From contig JAXRKN010000044.1 in NCBI GenBank assembly GCA_038502055.1, forward strand, positions 4,870,001 through 4,934,000: a DNA stretch of 64,000 bases, in the 5' to 3' direction. Both the position numbers and the translations under genes were made by a program. The notes beneath the pieces were generated by a model. The model made no database searches. It saw only the letters and a list, made by a program, of their open reading frames with translations, and was not told the DNA's origin. Every line of letters begins with the position of its first letter. Positions within the stretch are counted from its first letter, which is position 1. Shown here piece by piece: positions 34,199 through 47,587 of the stretch. The DNA comes from Tanytarsus gracilentus. Its lineage: Eukaryota; Arthropoda; Insecta; Diptera; Chironomidae.

Positions 34199-37100
34199 AA
34201 TACAAAAGAATCGAGTGAAAGCTCTTAATCGAGTAACGACTTTCTATGCCGAGTGTCAAGGACACAATGTCTGTATTAATCTTCTCCGTCTCAATAAAAA
34301 CACACACACACAGCTGTGTTCATTGCGTTGTGATTTAGCCTTTTATGAAAGCAGTTGAAAAGGCTTCCCAACCCACATGGAATGAAAATTTGGTGAAGAC
34401 TTAAATTCTTTTTCAATTTCCGTTAGACGTTCGAATGAAAAAAGGCTTTTATCATGTCACGAAAATAGATCAAAACTCATCATTTCGAATAATGTGAAAT
34501 AATTTTTTCTCTGATTTATCGAATCGTCCTCTTTTGACCTTTTCTCGTCTAATCAACATGTTACCAAAATCCTCACACACGCAACGATGAAATTGAGTTG
34601 AGCAATAAGAAATTTTGAGCATGTGTTGGGAATTATTTGGCCTATGCAGAAGCATGACACCAGTTCGTAATGGGGTTGAAAAAAAGCTCTACGGATCATC
34701 CGAAAGCTCGTTGGATTAAGATGAAGAGGAAAGTTTTTTGATTAATTTTAGGGTGAAAAGAAAAAAGTGACCATCCCTGGTGTAATATTATGTCCAAATT
34801 ATGTCGCTTGTTTATCTTCTCCCTCACTGAATTCATATTTCGTGTAGTGTTTGTAAACAAGCTCCCGACACCGATTTCGACTGTCATTAAAATGGGGACT
34901 CACGCAGAATGTCCATCAGTGAGATATTTTCTAGAATGTCAACGACAGCTGCTGTTTATTTATAATTTTTTTATTTTGCTTAAAATTTACGAAAAAAAAA
35001 ATATATTTTTTATCGCATTGTAAACAACTCGAGTGCGAATTGTTTAAGGAAGAAAACAATAACAAAGATGTTCACGAGGAATGTCTCGAGTGCAACACAA
35101 ATTTCCAATTAAAAAATATTTATTCTACAAATGTGAAAATTTTTGCGGCGACTATTTTTAATTTTTTTTCCTTTTCACCATCACGCGAATTTGTGAATTT
35201 TTGCTTTCAAATTTTCTTTTCGTCCATTTTGAGAGAGAACAGGAAAAAAAGCAAACAAAAATTTACACAAGGTTGAAGATTTTCCGAGTGAAAATAAACT
35301 TTTTATTTATGACAGGCCTTTTTCTGCGGACGTTTGTGTGAATTTTCAATTTTTTTTTTTGAGGCGAAAAAATCATTTAGTGCGAAATATCTTAATTACG
35401 ATGTTAAATCTTTAGTAAATAAGCATATCAGACACACCCTGATGGAATTTTTTTTCACGATGAGTTGCGAGAAAAAACATTTTAATTTATTTGAATATTT
35501 ATAGAAAAATTCGAGGGATGATCATCTTTTTGTATGAAAATTTATAAAAAGTCGACTTCAAATTTTTTTTATCTCTTTCCCTCACATCAATCTCTAGAGA
35601 AATTCATCAACTTCCTCAATAAAAAAATTATCTATCTTTATTGGACATTACCCATCACATGTTTCGGCCATTAAATTTTTTTTAACCTTCTCGAATGTCA
35701 AAAAGAGAGAAGATTTTTCATGCTGGATAAAAATAACCAAAAAATCCGCAGATGTTGGAAGTTATTGACTTCTTTATAGAACGAGTGGTGACTTATGAGA
35801 AATGAGGTAATTTGTAGCCGCTTGCCAAAAATTCGATGACTTATTGCAACTTGAGAGAAAAATTAAGCCATACAAATCGAGACAAATAATAAAAACAAAT
35901 TCAACCTTGAAAAAGCAATCTACAAGCTCTATCACGGGTGTCTATATTAAAATTATCTCTATTGAAAAAGAGAGAAATAAAAAAATTATCACCTCACGAG
36001 CATTCGAGAATTTTTATTGCAGCTACAGCGAAATATCTTAGTCACACTTAATATTTATTTACTAGCTCTCGGTTATCAGCATGTTTGAGGTGCAATGAAG
36101 ATGATGGAATTTTTATAATTTTAGAGTATTTCAGATAAGATTCAAGGTGATGTTTTAAAGTTCCTCACCGACCACCAGTTTCTCCCTTAAACTCTCACCG
36201 CATTTCACAAATATTTTTCATGTAAACAATTTACGTTTATTTTCTAGGAATGTTCATCGGTACCTACTAAATTTTTTGCTGTGCTACTGCGTGTATTCTC
36301 CAGTGAACCACTTGTTGCGCAGAAAGGAAGATTTTTTTTTCAAGATCGCAATACTAAATTGCGTAATTTCACGTCTCTCAATATTTTTACCGCATGTAAT
36401 TTAAAACTTGTCACAAGGCATCCGTGCATTTGTTGTTGATTTGCGTCATAGAGCCTTTCACGTGTTTATACTGGATTTTCTAAACACATTGCGGTAAAAC
36501 GTTTTTTTTTGCGGGCTATTATGATAGTTATTTCAAGTTTAATCGTACTTTTTTATTATTTTTTATAAATAGCTAAATCACAGTCATGTACACGGGTTTT
36601 TGTTAACAATAATTTGTTTTCAATAAAAAAAAACTGGAATGACGTCAAAGTTTTTCTCTTGTTCGGAACACACTTTGAAAGAATATACAGCACCCACAAG
36701 TTGAACTTTTTTGTTATTGAAAATTATTCAGTCACATTGCAAAATTATAATTTCCAAAGGAATTCTTTAATTATTTTTTTCATCAAAACTCATTTGAACA
36801 TTCAAGAGATTTTCTCTTTTATCCGCGGCCGTTTTTCACTTCTCGTCTGATATGAATCGTAAATGACTATGAACTGACTTTTTCCTCCTTTAACAATGTG
36901 TGACAAGATGAGCGCTTTTAATTTTCTCTCGCTCACGATCATTGAGATTTTTCTTATTCAGATCATTTTGTTTGTGTGTTGTGATGTCTCTATTTATTTT
37001 GTTTCTCGCGCGAGGAGAAGCGCCAACACACGGGTGAGTGAGAGAGAGAGATTAAACATTCGCGATTAAGTTCTCAAAATAACTCAACAACTCACTTTCG

Positions 37101-40100
37101 CGTAATAACTGTGAATGAAAACTTTTTTTCTACGTCTCAGACTTTGTAACAAAACGCAATTAGAAAGGGTCTTATAGGAGAACCTCGTGACGACATTACT
37201 CGCTTCCGAGAGTTTTATTTTTGAACAAAAAAACTTGCGTACGTAAACATCTGAGCGCTATTTGTAGCTCAAACAATGCGCTAGTCTGACCTTTCGTGCT
37301 CTTCCTATGGGGGGTGTGAAATATTGAGTTATTAATTTTTAGATGAATGAATTTTAAAATTGATTTTAATCGGCGGCAGTTAAAGTTCATATTCATGGAT
37401 GAATTAGCATTGTGTGGGAGTGACGGCAACGATTTATGTCTCCCTAGACAATGCAATCCGATACTTTACGAACTTTGCGGGGGTAGAAATGAGATTGAGT
37501 TCGTTATAATTTGTGAAGAGAGGCAATGACAATGTTGAAGATACTTTCAAGATTAAAAAAAGATGAAAATGTTTGTTTAATGAAATTGTGAACCTTAAAT
37601 TTAAAGTATGCGAAACATGCGATCGAAATAATTATATGTGGTTTTAAAATTTTACACTTCCGTTATATTTTCAAACTGATGACACGCAACAAGTTAAGCA
37701 TATGCCATTTAAGAGCATCGCATCGTGGGTTTTGTTGAGTCGTCCTCACATTGCTGGAACAGTAAATGGAGCCAAGTTCGCCTACCTCTTATTTCGAATG
37801 CCTCCCACACACGCGTCATAGCCACACGAATCAATGCCTTTTATACAACAGACACACGCGCTCTTATCAATCGAGAACAAGCAAAATTTATGAATCAACA
37901 TCGTTGCTGATTTTTATTTGACAACATTGACGTTATATATTTTTCTCTAGTACACTCAGAGTGTCCGATAAATTTTCAGGCAAATGATTTGCGTCACAAT
38001 CCTTGCTTCAAAAAAAAATTTCCTATTAAAAAGAGGAAAATTACCCTCAATCGACAAAATGCGGCGCAGCAAATCATTAGAAATATTTTTTCCATCATTT
38101 TCTCATTATAATCGCCGTGTTTTTGTTTCGTTTGTAAGCAGTCGAAGCCAATGACCAGAAATTGCCTCGATGTCGGCGGGCAAACGCCAAGGGAGCGAGG
38201 AATGCAAAACGAAGAAAGAGAGACTTGTATAAAACTTTTTATCAAAGAAAAGAAGAAAAATAAAATTATTAGACTGCGAACTTTATGACACTTTTAATGA
38301 ATTAAAATTGAGATTTAATCAGTGAAAAAAAAAATAAAAAAACCCAAAAAAATTCAATCCGCCTCTGATTATTCTTTCCATCCACTCCCGGCGACAGTAA
38401 TAAAATCAACCTAAAAAGAAGCCGACAGTATTTCGCAGTGCCTTGAACAATTTCCAAAAAAAAGCTTCTCAACAACGCAAAATTTATCAAACTGTCTCGG
38501 GGTTATTGTCCAGGCCAAAAAGTAATTGCGATTCTTCCATTTCCATCAAAAAAAAAATTCTTATGTGTTCTCTTTTATTTTTCGAATGCAATTTTGTGGA
38601 GATGTGCGAACATGGGAAAGAGGAGACGGCAAAAAAGACGTCATTGAACCTGCATAATGTGAACCCGAGTGAGTGCAGCATGTATATATTAAAGTATATG
38701 CTTCGACTAACATTTATGTTGCTGTTACAAGGACATTGACCTCGACTACGTTCGTTCACATACATTTCAAGCCCTTTTTTAGAGTGGAGACTAAATTGCC
38801 GTAATTATAAAAATTTACGCCATTCAACTTTGACTCATTTATTTCTTATTTTTCCCGATTCCATCTAATATTTTATACGAATGCAATTTAAGGCGCGACA
38901 CAGTTTCACTTCCAGGAAGAGAAGAGACAGAAAAAAATAGTGTGAAGTTCAAAGTGCGCAGGACTCTAAACGAGGACGTTATGAGAGCACATGCTACAAA
39001 GTTTATGTATGCAAAAATGCAGAACATAATCGCAAAACTTCCTCGGAACTGCTGCATAAGACTTAAAGGGGAAAATTTATGGAGAAGAAGCGTTGGTTTA
39101 TGTAAATCTGATGAGGATGAGCGATGGGGGTGTGTTTTCGCTTGCAGCTACCTCAACATAAAATTTAGTTTAAAGAAATTTTCTTCTCTCTAGATATGAT
39201 TTTGATTACATCATAAGTTTGAAAAAATTTGGGAGCAGATTTCATTCAGTCAAATTAATATCAGTTAAAACCTTCTCTCAAAACCATCCAAAAATAATTC
39301 CTAAAGTACTCAATCATCCATCAAAAAGAATCAAAAAAGTCTAGAAACTTTTCTGTTTAGCAAATTTTCGCAATCAAACGTTTTTTTTTCGCCCACTTTT
39401 TTTTTGCTGTTCACTTCAGCAAATAATTATTTTCACACGAGCACATGATAGGGAACAAAAATTCTACTTTTCGTGCAAGACATGCAAAAACTATTATTAT
39501 ACTTTCATAATTATTAAATGCCTCAGTGGAAATTTCTCGACTTTGTCGAAGAGAAATTTGACGCGATGGCTTCATTTTAAAATTTCTATCTAGCAACATG
39601 CTCTCGAAATTCATTGATAACAAGGGTGTCGAGGTGATGAAGTACAAAAAATGAAATTTTCGCCGTACAATGTGCAGTTTATGAATGTGATAAGGTTAAA
39701 CTCAATGTGAGTGCTCTATGGAACAGCGGTTTTAATTGAGAAACTTGTTCAAACACTCACACAATGGAGGTGAAGTATAAACATTTATGAAAGTAAAAAT
39801 TATTTTAAGTACGAATGTGATAAAAGAGGAATTTTTGAACGAAAAATTTTGATAAGTTTTACAATGGAATTTTTTTGTAACTTTTTTTCAATGAGACATT
39901 GAACCTAGAAAATAGTTTATGGACTGGTATTTAAGTACAAAGATTAATTTATATTTGCATGAAATTCACTCTTTAGCGCAAAGAAATTGACACTCTTGAG
40001 CCATTCGATTCTCGTTATCAAGTTCTCTCTGACGTCATTTCACGCTTATTCAACTAATTAGCATGAAATGAGTGAATGAATATGGAAAGACTACGAATAC

Positions 40101-43100
40101 AATTATAATTGAAAGTGCATGTAAAACTTATATAATTTTATGGCTTCGAGAATACGTCGATGACTCAGTTCGAAGTTAAACGATTCACTAAATAAATTAT
40201 GAACTTTTACCCTAAAAGTTCGATAACTTTTTAAAGCAAAAAAAACGGTCGCTAAACGCTATTAAAACATTCATCCAACATAGCGAAATAAAATACTTTT
40301 TTTAATGGCTCCATCAAAGCATGACTTGTGAAGGAAGAACATTTGCGCACTGCAATTCTGACCCACTTCAGATCGACTCGATATATCCCACTATAAAAAG
40401 AATTATTAAGAAGAAAAAACCTTGATGATGATGTGCATGTGCAACAGGGAGCGAGCGAGGAAGAGAAAAGAAGCAAGCTGACTTCACAATTCTTGACCTC
40501 GGACACACATAAAAGACTTTAGCCATTATTTCGCTCAACTCGCTCATGGGATGCACATAATAGGATAATGGAATTTGCAATTTATGTTCGAATAGAAGAA
40601 TCCCAAGGTTTTTAACTCATAACTCATTAAAATAGTGCAATTTTCTCTTATCGCAATTTAACAGTGCACAGAGCACATAAAGAAAGACCTTCATTAAGAA
40701 ACCAACTGCAGACTGTCCGGTTATGCGATGCTCGAAAACACAACACAAAAGACATTGAGCGAGGCGATATGAGATGAGGAAGGAATCAAATTTATTGTTT
40801 ACGTTCTGATGAAGTTTTGAGCGCCCATCATCACGTTTCTAACTCAAAGAGATTCATGCAAATGAACTGAACTGTGTGGAGAAGAATTATCACTAAGAAG
40901 TCATCTGAGAGTTTAAGTTTCTTCAACCTAACGACAGCTTTATATTATTCAATTGAAAAGATCTTCAATTTTTATCCGGACGACCGCAACACCACTGAGA
41001 ATATCCACAGGTGTGAATTAATGAAATGGGAAACTCTCTAAATGTATAATTACATCCTATGGGCGTAACTGGAGGTAATTCAGTAGACAAACACTGTCAA
41101 AAATCTCAACTCTCAACCCTCCGTGATCATGAGATTTGCATTTGCGTCAGAGTTTGAGAGGTTCTTTTATTAAAGGCAACAAAACAGAGCAATAAAATAA
41201 ATACGAATGTCTGGCTTTCTTCTTCTTCTTTTGCGTCAACAAAAACTTTATAATTCGCCCCTCTTTTTTTAAAAACCAAATTTTTGCGAGCACTTGAAAT
41301 TTGATTTTGCCAGACATGGTGAGGAGAAAATAAAAAAGCGCATGATGATGGTGAAGCAGTTCAAGAAGATTTCACGAATATCCCCTCAACCGAATGAACT
41401 CTTTTCTTATGCTTCTTTTTCGCCCCTTGAAATACATATCAGTACATCATCATGTATATCCCTGAGAGTCGAGTTAAGACACACAAAAGCCATTCACCTC
41501 TTGCATCGCAGTCTCGCACATTTTGATTCTCTTCGTCTCATTCGTTTCCTTTTTTTCTCACTCGCAAAAACGTCTCATTTTACTTCTTCTTTTGTAGGCA
41601 TTTTTGGTGAACTCTTTTTTTTCATACCATCAGTCGGTGATTGATTCTACATGGTAACAGTTATGGTATGTCTATTGTTAGAACACCGCGTTGTGATACG
41701 TCAATTTTTAATGCAAAAGAAGACCGAATTGCTTGAGGGAAAAGTCAAAGGAACAAAAAATAATTAATGATCGTTCTATGGTTGTTTAACAAAGCATACA
41801 CGTCAGGACTTTGACCTTAAACTTTAGTTTCAAGGCCAAGTATTTTTTTTTGTATTTTGAAGTTTTTATCGGGCCCTAATTGCACTCCCAAAACTTTATT
41901 ACTGTCCAGTTAAGCACGCGCGCCTTACGTCATTTCCAAAAAAATCTCAATGTTAATTAATGGACAGAACCGAGCAACAGCCTACAGAATATTCTTTCAA
42001 TCTAAACATGTTCTAACGCGTTATTGTGAAATTCATCGCAGACTTACTCAGAAACTCAGAATTGTTTTTTACGAAAAAAAAGACTCGGCGTCTGTTTGAA
42101 TTCGTGAAATCATCTGATGCAAAGCTATGCAAAGATTTTTTTTTATTTCAATTAGTGTAAATTTTTCAAATAACGTCATTTTTTTATTTTTGCGCTCGGC
42201 TTAAGTGGATTTTTTCTTGTTTCTACGAAAAAAATTGTTTGAAGCTTTTTTTCTGCGAGGAGAGTTTTATTGGAGCTCTTGAGAGATGCACATTAAGCGA
42301 TTTGTGTAAATATTTTTGTATTAATAATGGATCGAATAAATTTCATCGCAATCATGTATTTGAAATAATTAATACAAAAAATAACTCCTATAGGGCTGAG
42401 CTCACCAATTTTCTCGGAAAGGAAACGATTGTCAATCATACTTGTGACCGCTATAAAAAAAATGGCGACAAAAATGGAAAAGCTAGCAGTACACACCCGA
42501 ATATGCATAGTGTCTCGCACACATTTGCGATCAGAAAATTAATGTTCGAGAATTTTGTTCGCTCTTTGATGTGTGAATGAAAAATATAAAAAAAAAGTAC
42601 GTCACAACATCTTTTGTATGCGAACAGTTATAAATTAATTAAACTTCAATGGACTGCGCTTGTGGCGTCGCGGAGACACGTGAAAATAATTTAATCAACT
42701 ATTTTTCAACAAGAAATTGTTTCAAGCTTTTCAACTGCGATAAAAATTGTCACAGCACAGTTGAAATACACTGAAAAATTTCTCATATTTTTAAGTTGTA
42801 TTACAATCGATCGTGAGAGTTAGATAGTGTGGAGGAAAAATGTGGATGCGATAAGGCACATACAATTGGGGAAGTAGGTGAGTTCTCGTCTAATCGAGCT
42901 TACTACGAAATAAAAAATTTTCTACCTTCCGCTCTAAAAAAATGAAACGTTTTTTCGCTGCAAATGACTTCATGCTTAATTTCCTTTTCTTTCCCTGCAG
43001 TTATAAAAATTCAATACAATCTACTCTGTCCTGACACTCGAAATAATATTATTGGCTTCACCATAAACCACCTGTTATCATAAATGTCCAAGTGGTGCAA

Positions 43101-44574
43101 TATCGAAAATTTAGACAAATTTATATAGAAGCAAAAATGTTTTAAATTGTGTTTAAATTCCAATTAAGGTCGACATTTAGGTCACATCACATGAAACATT
43201 AAGTGAAAAATATAAAGAGGTCATTTGATATTTTAGAGTCGCTGGATTATCAAACATCATTAAGTTTTTTATCACTAATCAATTTTTTTATGAAACGTAA
43301 TTGAAGAAAACGCTTAAGATTTTAAAATTTAAAGTTTTAGGTGCCAAATTTTTCATTTAGGAAACGGTTAAATTAAAACATTGACACAAAGTCAGCAAAT
43401 TGTCGAAAGTTTTTTTTCAATGTCAACCTCAATGTCTTGAAAAATTTTCAATTTTTTTAAATTGTACGTCAAGAGAGAATCATCAAGTATGTTTATAATT
43501 TGGAAATTCCCATGATTTAAAAGGAGGAAAAACACTCACCAGAACTATATCCATATATTGGTTAGTTTATTGTTAGATGAAAGTTTTGATATCCGAAATA
43601 ATGAACTTCACTTGAACTTCCCTTTTTATAGGACTTTATGCACACTCCTCGAATTGCCTTCTTAAATTCTTTAATGTATATTTTTAGCACAACTTTTTTG
43701 GAACAAAGAAAATTGATGCATTTAGACACACACTCACGAAATAACCACCACTAATCGATATTTTTCCGCCTCTTATTTTTAGCGGAAAAAAAAGAATTCT
43801 ATGAGAGCTTTTAAATTGATTGAGCCTTGAATTTTCCTCTCGATTATTTTTTGATGAATAATTTTATTCACTTTTTTTTAAAGCAGGCGCTCCTTATGAC
43901 TCGACTCGATGGCTTGAATGAAATTTTAATTCTGAGCTCAGAAATCTTTTTCCTCTCTCGATTCTCTCAAAATGATTTTTTTTGCACTCACTTTCTCGGA
44001 TGGACTAAAATTCTTCTTTTTCTTATTATTGCGTTTCTCTTCGCGACTGAAATCTATTCAATTTTTTTTTTGGGTGACTTTTTGAGGAATTTATGTAATC
44101 AAATTTGCAGCAATTTCTTTTTCAAACAATGCACGGACTTTTTGACTCTTGAAATGTGGCGTTAAAATTTTAAACTTTGGATGATTTAATGGAAAAATTT
44201 TAATCTATTTAATTTTGACAAATTGAAATTCATTCAAACGCGAGAGAGAAGAATTTAGTAGGTTTTTCATGGAATTGCTTTTGATTCAACCCTGACGCTG
44301 GTTTCGTTAGTGACGTGGATACGATAGGTAAAAAAGGGATGACATTCAGTTTAATTTGAGTTGAGTTAATCATTAACTTTAATTATTAATTGAAAATTAA
44401 ATTTTAATTAACGATTAAATAGAAATTAAAAGCGAGTTTAAAAAATTATAAAAAAACGTTTAGAAAAAATTCAAATCTTATGTCGGCCCCTTATAATTTT
44501 TTACAGTGTAAAATTATTAAAAGGAAACTAGGCCAACACTTGATAATTTTTTGAATTAAAAAAATAGTAATAAA
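34199..44574. other. 10.4-kb region with no supported gene
   Basis: I find no frame with splice signals, family motif or paralogue. The sequence is less homopolymer-rich than the gene-flanking DNA and holds many short CA, GA and CACACA tracts (for example 34294-34313 and 37036-37052). It could be regulatory DNA, a long intron of a gene with distant exons, or plain intergenic DNA. No tRNA or other RNA gene was recognised by eye. Confidence 0.4.
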
Positions 44575-45249
44575 ATGGTTCTGCAAATTGATGCACTATT
44601 TATAATTGGAATTTCCCTCTTTACCGCCTTCCTCGGCGAAGGATTAACTTATTTACTCGTATATAGAACGGAGACATATAAAAAATTAAAATTAGAAATA
44701 GAAAAGCAAACCAAAAAATGTAAGAAGAAGAGTGAACCTTAAAAAAGCAGTCGCTAATTAAGTTAACATGAAAAAATTTACTTTCAGTGGAGAAGAAGAA
44801 GGAAGTGCTTGGTGAGGCTATCGATAAGCAGCAAAAGAAGAAACTTGAAAGAGATGAGGAGAGGCTGAAAAATAATAATCGAGATCTTTCGCTAGTTAAA
44901 ATGAAAAGCATGTAAGTTGATCAGTTGGAAGTGCTGGAAGTTAAAGATAAAGCCATTATGTCATTATAGGTTCGCCACTGGTTTCGCATTTACAGCTCTC
45001 CTCTCAATGTTCAATACAATTTTTGATGGTAAAATTGTCGCACGCCTTCCATTTACACCGATCTCATTTCTTCAAGGACTCTCACATCGCAATTTGCCGG
45101 GCACCGACTACACGGAATGTAGTTTTATCTTCCTCTATATTCTTTGTACCATGTCAATTCGACAAAATGTTCAGAAAATTTTGGGCTTTTCTCCGTCACG
45201 TGCCGCCAATAAGAATTCAATTTTTGCACCACCCGGACAATTTAAGTGA
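44575..45249 (+). CDS. TMCO1: TMCO1, ER calcium-load-activated calcium channel
   Basis: Three exons: 44575-44719, 44788-44911 and 44970-45249, giving 182 residues against 188 in human. It is an ER membrane protein of the Oxa1/EMC3 superfamily, reported to release calcium from overfilled ER stores and to belong to the multipass-protein translocon. Membrane segment one (ALFIIGISLFTAFLGEGLTYLLVY) is followed by a charged coiled coil (TYKKLKLEIEKQTKK to DEERLKNNNRDLSLVKMKSM). Then come FATGFAFTALLSMFNTIFDG, LPFTPISFLQGLSHRNLPG, CSFIFLYILCTMSIRQNVQKILG and the PSRAANK tail, matching human TMCO1 throughout. It is tail-to-tail with FOXRED1: the two stop codons are about 150 bp apart. Confidence 0.96.
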
Positions 45250-45328
45250 GAGCTTGAAAAGATTTTAAAGTTAAATGCATTTTTCTGTTAACTCAAATGT
45301 TTGAGATTGTAAAAGTCAACATCGAAGA

Positions 45329-45334
45329 AATAAA
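45329..45334 (+). terminator. polyadenylation signal of TMCO1
   Basis: AATAAA lies 80 bp after the TMCO1 stop and 67 bp before the FOXRED1 stop on the other strand, so the two 3' ends are close or overlap. Confidence 0.5.
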
Positions 45335-45400
45335 AAAATCTTATGATTTGAATTAAATTCGTTAATCATTTTATAATTTAATTGTGACTATTTACAGATT

Positions 45401-47082
45401 TTAAACGATATTGTTCTCGTACATGGGCTGATCGACTATAATTCGATCGAAACTTAATCGTGTTAGATCAATTTCCATGTAACCACCGTCAATGATGAGC
45501 TCGGCTACTGCTTTGCCTATCGCTGGACATTGTTGAATGCCTAAAATATTTCAATTTTTAATTTTTTGTTAATTTAATTTAATAATTTTAAGCTACCATG
45601 TCCACTGAAGCCGGCGGCGATGTAAAGATTGTGATATCCGGGATGTGTTCCAATAATTCCATTCTCATCGAATCTATTATATTCATAATATCCTGCCCAT
45701 GCCGATTGAACTTTTATGTCATTGAATTTAGGAACTCTATGAGCTAGCAACGGCCACACGTCAGTATCGAAATAATCGTAGTCGACATCTAAGTTATCAA
45801 TTGGCGGTTCTTTTTCAACTGTCTCGGGTGATCTTCCTCCCAAATAGCAGCCCGAAAGTCCTTCTCGACGGAAATAAACTCCACTCGGATCGATTACGAG
45901 TGGAGTGTTGAGAGAAGCACTATTAGTGGTTTCATTGCATTTATAGACGTAAACGTATCGTTTGCGAGGCTCAATAGGGAGAGGCACGCTAAGGACACCA
46001 CGACCAGTTCCTACTTTTGCCATCTCAGCTACTTTTGCAGAATGTGCGCCGGCTAGAAAAAATTAAATTTTTAAATAAAAATCCGTTAAATATTTTAAAA
46101 ACTCACCAGCGATGATGCAAATTGCGAATTTTATTGGATGAATTTCTCCGTTCGGCAGTTTTGCTAGTACTCGATCGAGACTGTGATACTGGCCGACCTC
46201 AACACCTTCCACAACCATATCAGGTTGATGCTTATATTCAAATCCAACAGCTTCGCCTTTCAGATAATGTGCGCCATATTCAATAGATTTATTTTTGAGA
46301 CCCGTTAGCAATGCCCACGGATCAAACCATCCCTCTTTCTCCAGTCCATGACATCCGAGCTCAATTCCATCCGTATTGAGCCATGGAAATTGCTCTTTGA
46401 GTTTTTTAGCCGTCAAGATTACATTACGAGCGCCGAGTTCATTTTGAAGTCGTGAATTTTCTTTGAGTGTTTGTGCACCCTCTTCAGTCGAAAGCATGAG
46501 ATAACCGAATGGCTGAAAGTTTACATCCACATTATTTCCCAAGTGCTCTTTGGCTCTTCTAATGAAGTCAGCGCCATAAAGTGACATCTGGATGTTTTCG
46601 GGAAGTGAAAACTGCTGTCTCAAGCCACCAACCGAAAGAGCTGTTGAGCACTCTTTGTAAGTTGGATCTTTTTCTAGCACAACAACATTGAGACCTTCAC
46701 GTCCTCGCTTTTTGAGCCAATAAGCTATGCTGGATCCAATTCCTCCTCCACCAATTACAAGAACGTCGCAGTGCGTCTGGAACTGTCTGATGTCTTCTCG
46801 ATTCTCAATAAAAGCATCAATTTGATTGAGCGGCATCGTGAACTTTTTCTTTGCGCTCTCATCTCTAAATAAATCCTCAACCCAGTACTTTGCTCGCTTT
46901 AGATCATTTGTTAAAATTCTTACGGTTCTTTTTACTGGATCTTCGTGCTGTGTAAAATCTTTTTTTTCGTCGTCATTCTTTCGTTCATCGCTGAATGCTC
47001 TGAATGTTGTACTCGCTGCAAGTCTTTTATTGAGTAATTTCAATGCAAATGATTGAATTCTAATTTTCCTTGCTAAAATCAT
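45401..47082 (-). CDS. FOXRED1: FOXRED1, FAD-dependent complex I assembly factor
   Basis: Three exons: 46107-47082, 45597-46052 and 45401-45540, giving 523 residues. It is a mitochondrial FAD-dependent oxidoreductase-domain protein needed for assembly of respiratory complex I; its own reaction is unknown. The first about 30 residues (MILARKIRIQSFALKLLNKRLAAS) are an arginine/lysine-rich, acid-free mitochondrial presequence. Near residue 105 the FAD-binding Rossmann motif reads VLVIGGGGIGSSIAYWL, followed by VVVLEKD. SVGGLRQQFSLPENIQMS is typical of the FOXRED1/DAO branch, as is GFSGHGIQQCPAIGKAVAELI across the last junction. The C-terminus ENNIV matches the vertebrate end. It shares a 505-bp upstream region with the divergent carnitine acyltransferase gene. 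Confidence 0.95.
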
Positions 47083-47587
47083 CTTGTCACTTCAATCTTG
47101 TTCAGTTTTCACGACGTACTAAAATATTCAGCAAATTTTTATTATGTTATTATTTTAAATTATCTTATCAAAACACTTTTTTTAATTCATTTATTTTTTA
47201 TTGCACTTGACTTTCTCGTGGATGGATGTAAACAATGATCTGGCAACACTGCTTTTTCAAGTGTGATTCTATGAAATTAATTTTATGATTTTAAAATTAT
47301 GATCTTGAAAACTCACCACAAATTGCCACCATTTTGGTTAAAATCTGTATTTAAATTTTTAACGGCTTTTTCTAAATCAAACTCACCACAATTTCAAGCA
47401 AAACGTGGCAACAAAATTTTTATAAATTTCAATTTTCCTTTAAAACGTCAAATATAACTTTTTCTAATCTTAACATACTCGTCAAAAACGACGCACACTC
47501 ATAAGTTTTATTTTGTGAACCAAGAAAATTATAAGACAGTTCTTAAAAAGAAAACAAACGAACAACATCGAACTTTGACCACGTAAA
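47083..47587. promoter_or_regulatory. shared divergent promoter region, FOXRED1 / carnitine acyltransferase 1
   Basis: 505 bp separates two divergent start codons, so both promoters must lie here. The centre is AT-rich, without a clear TATA box or other recognised motif. Confidence 0.45.

Noticed and set aside
41294..41644. 116-codon plus-strand frame rich in His, Ser and Phe
   Set aside because: Composition typical of chance frames in this DNA; no recognisable motif or supporting context.
42239..42580. 113-codon plus-strand frame
   Set aside because: No family motif, no signal peptide, an overlapping minus-strand frame of similar length, and no splice partner.
44621..44911. 96-codon Ser/Phe-rich minus-strand frame
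   Set aside because: It is the antisense shadow of TMCO1 exons 1 and 2.
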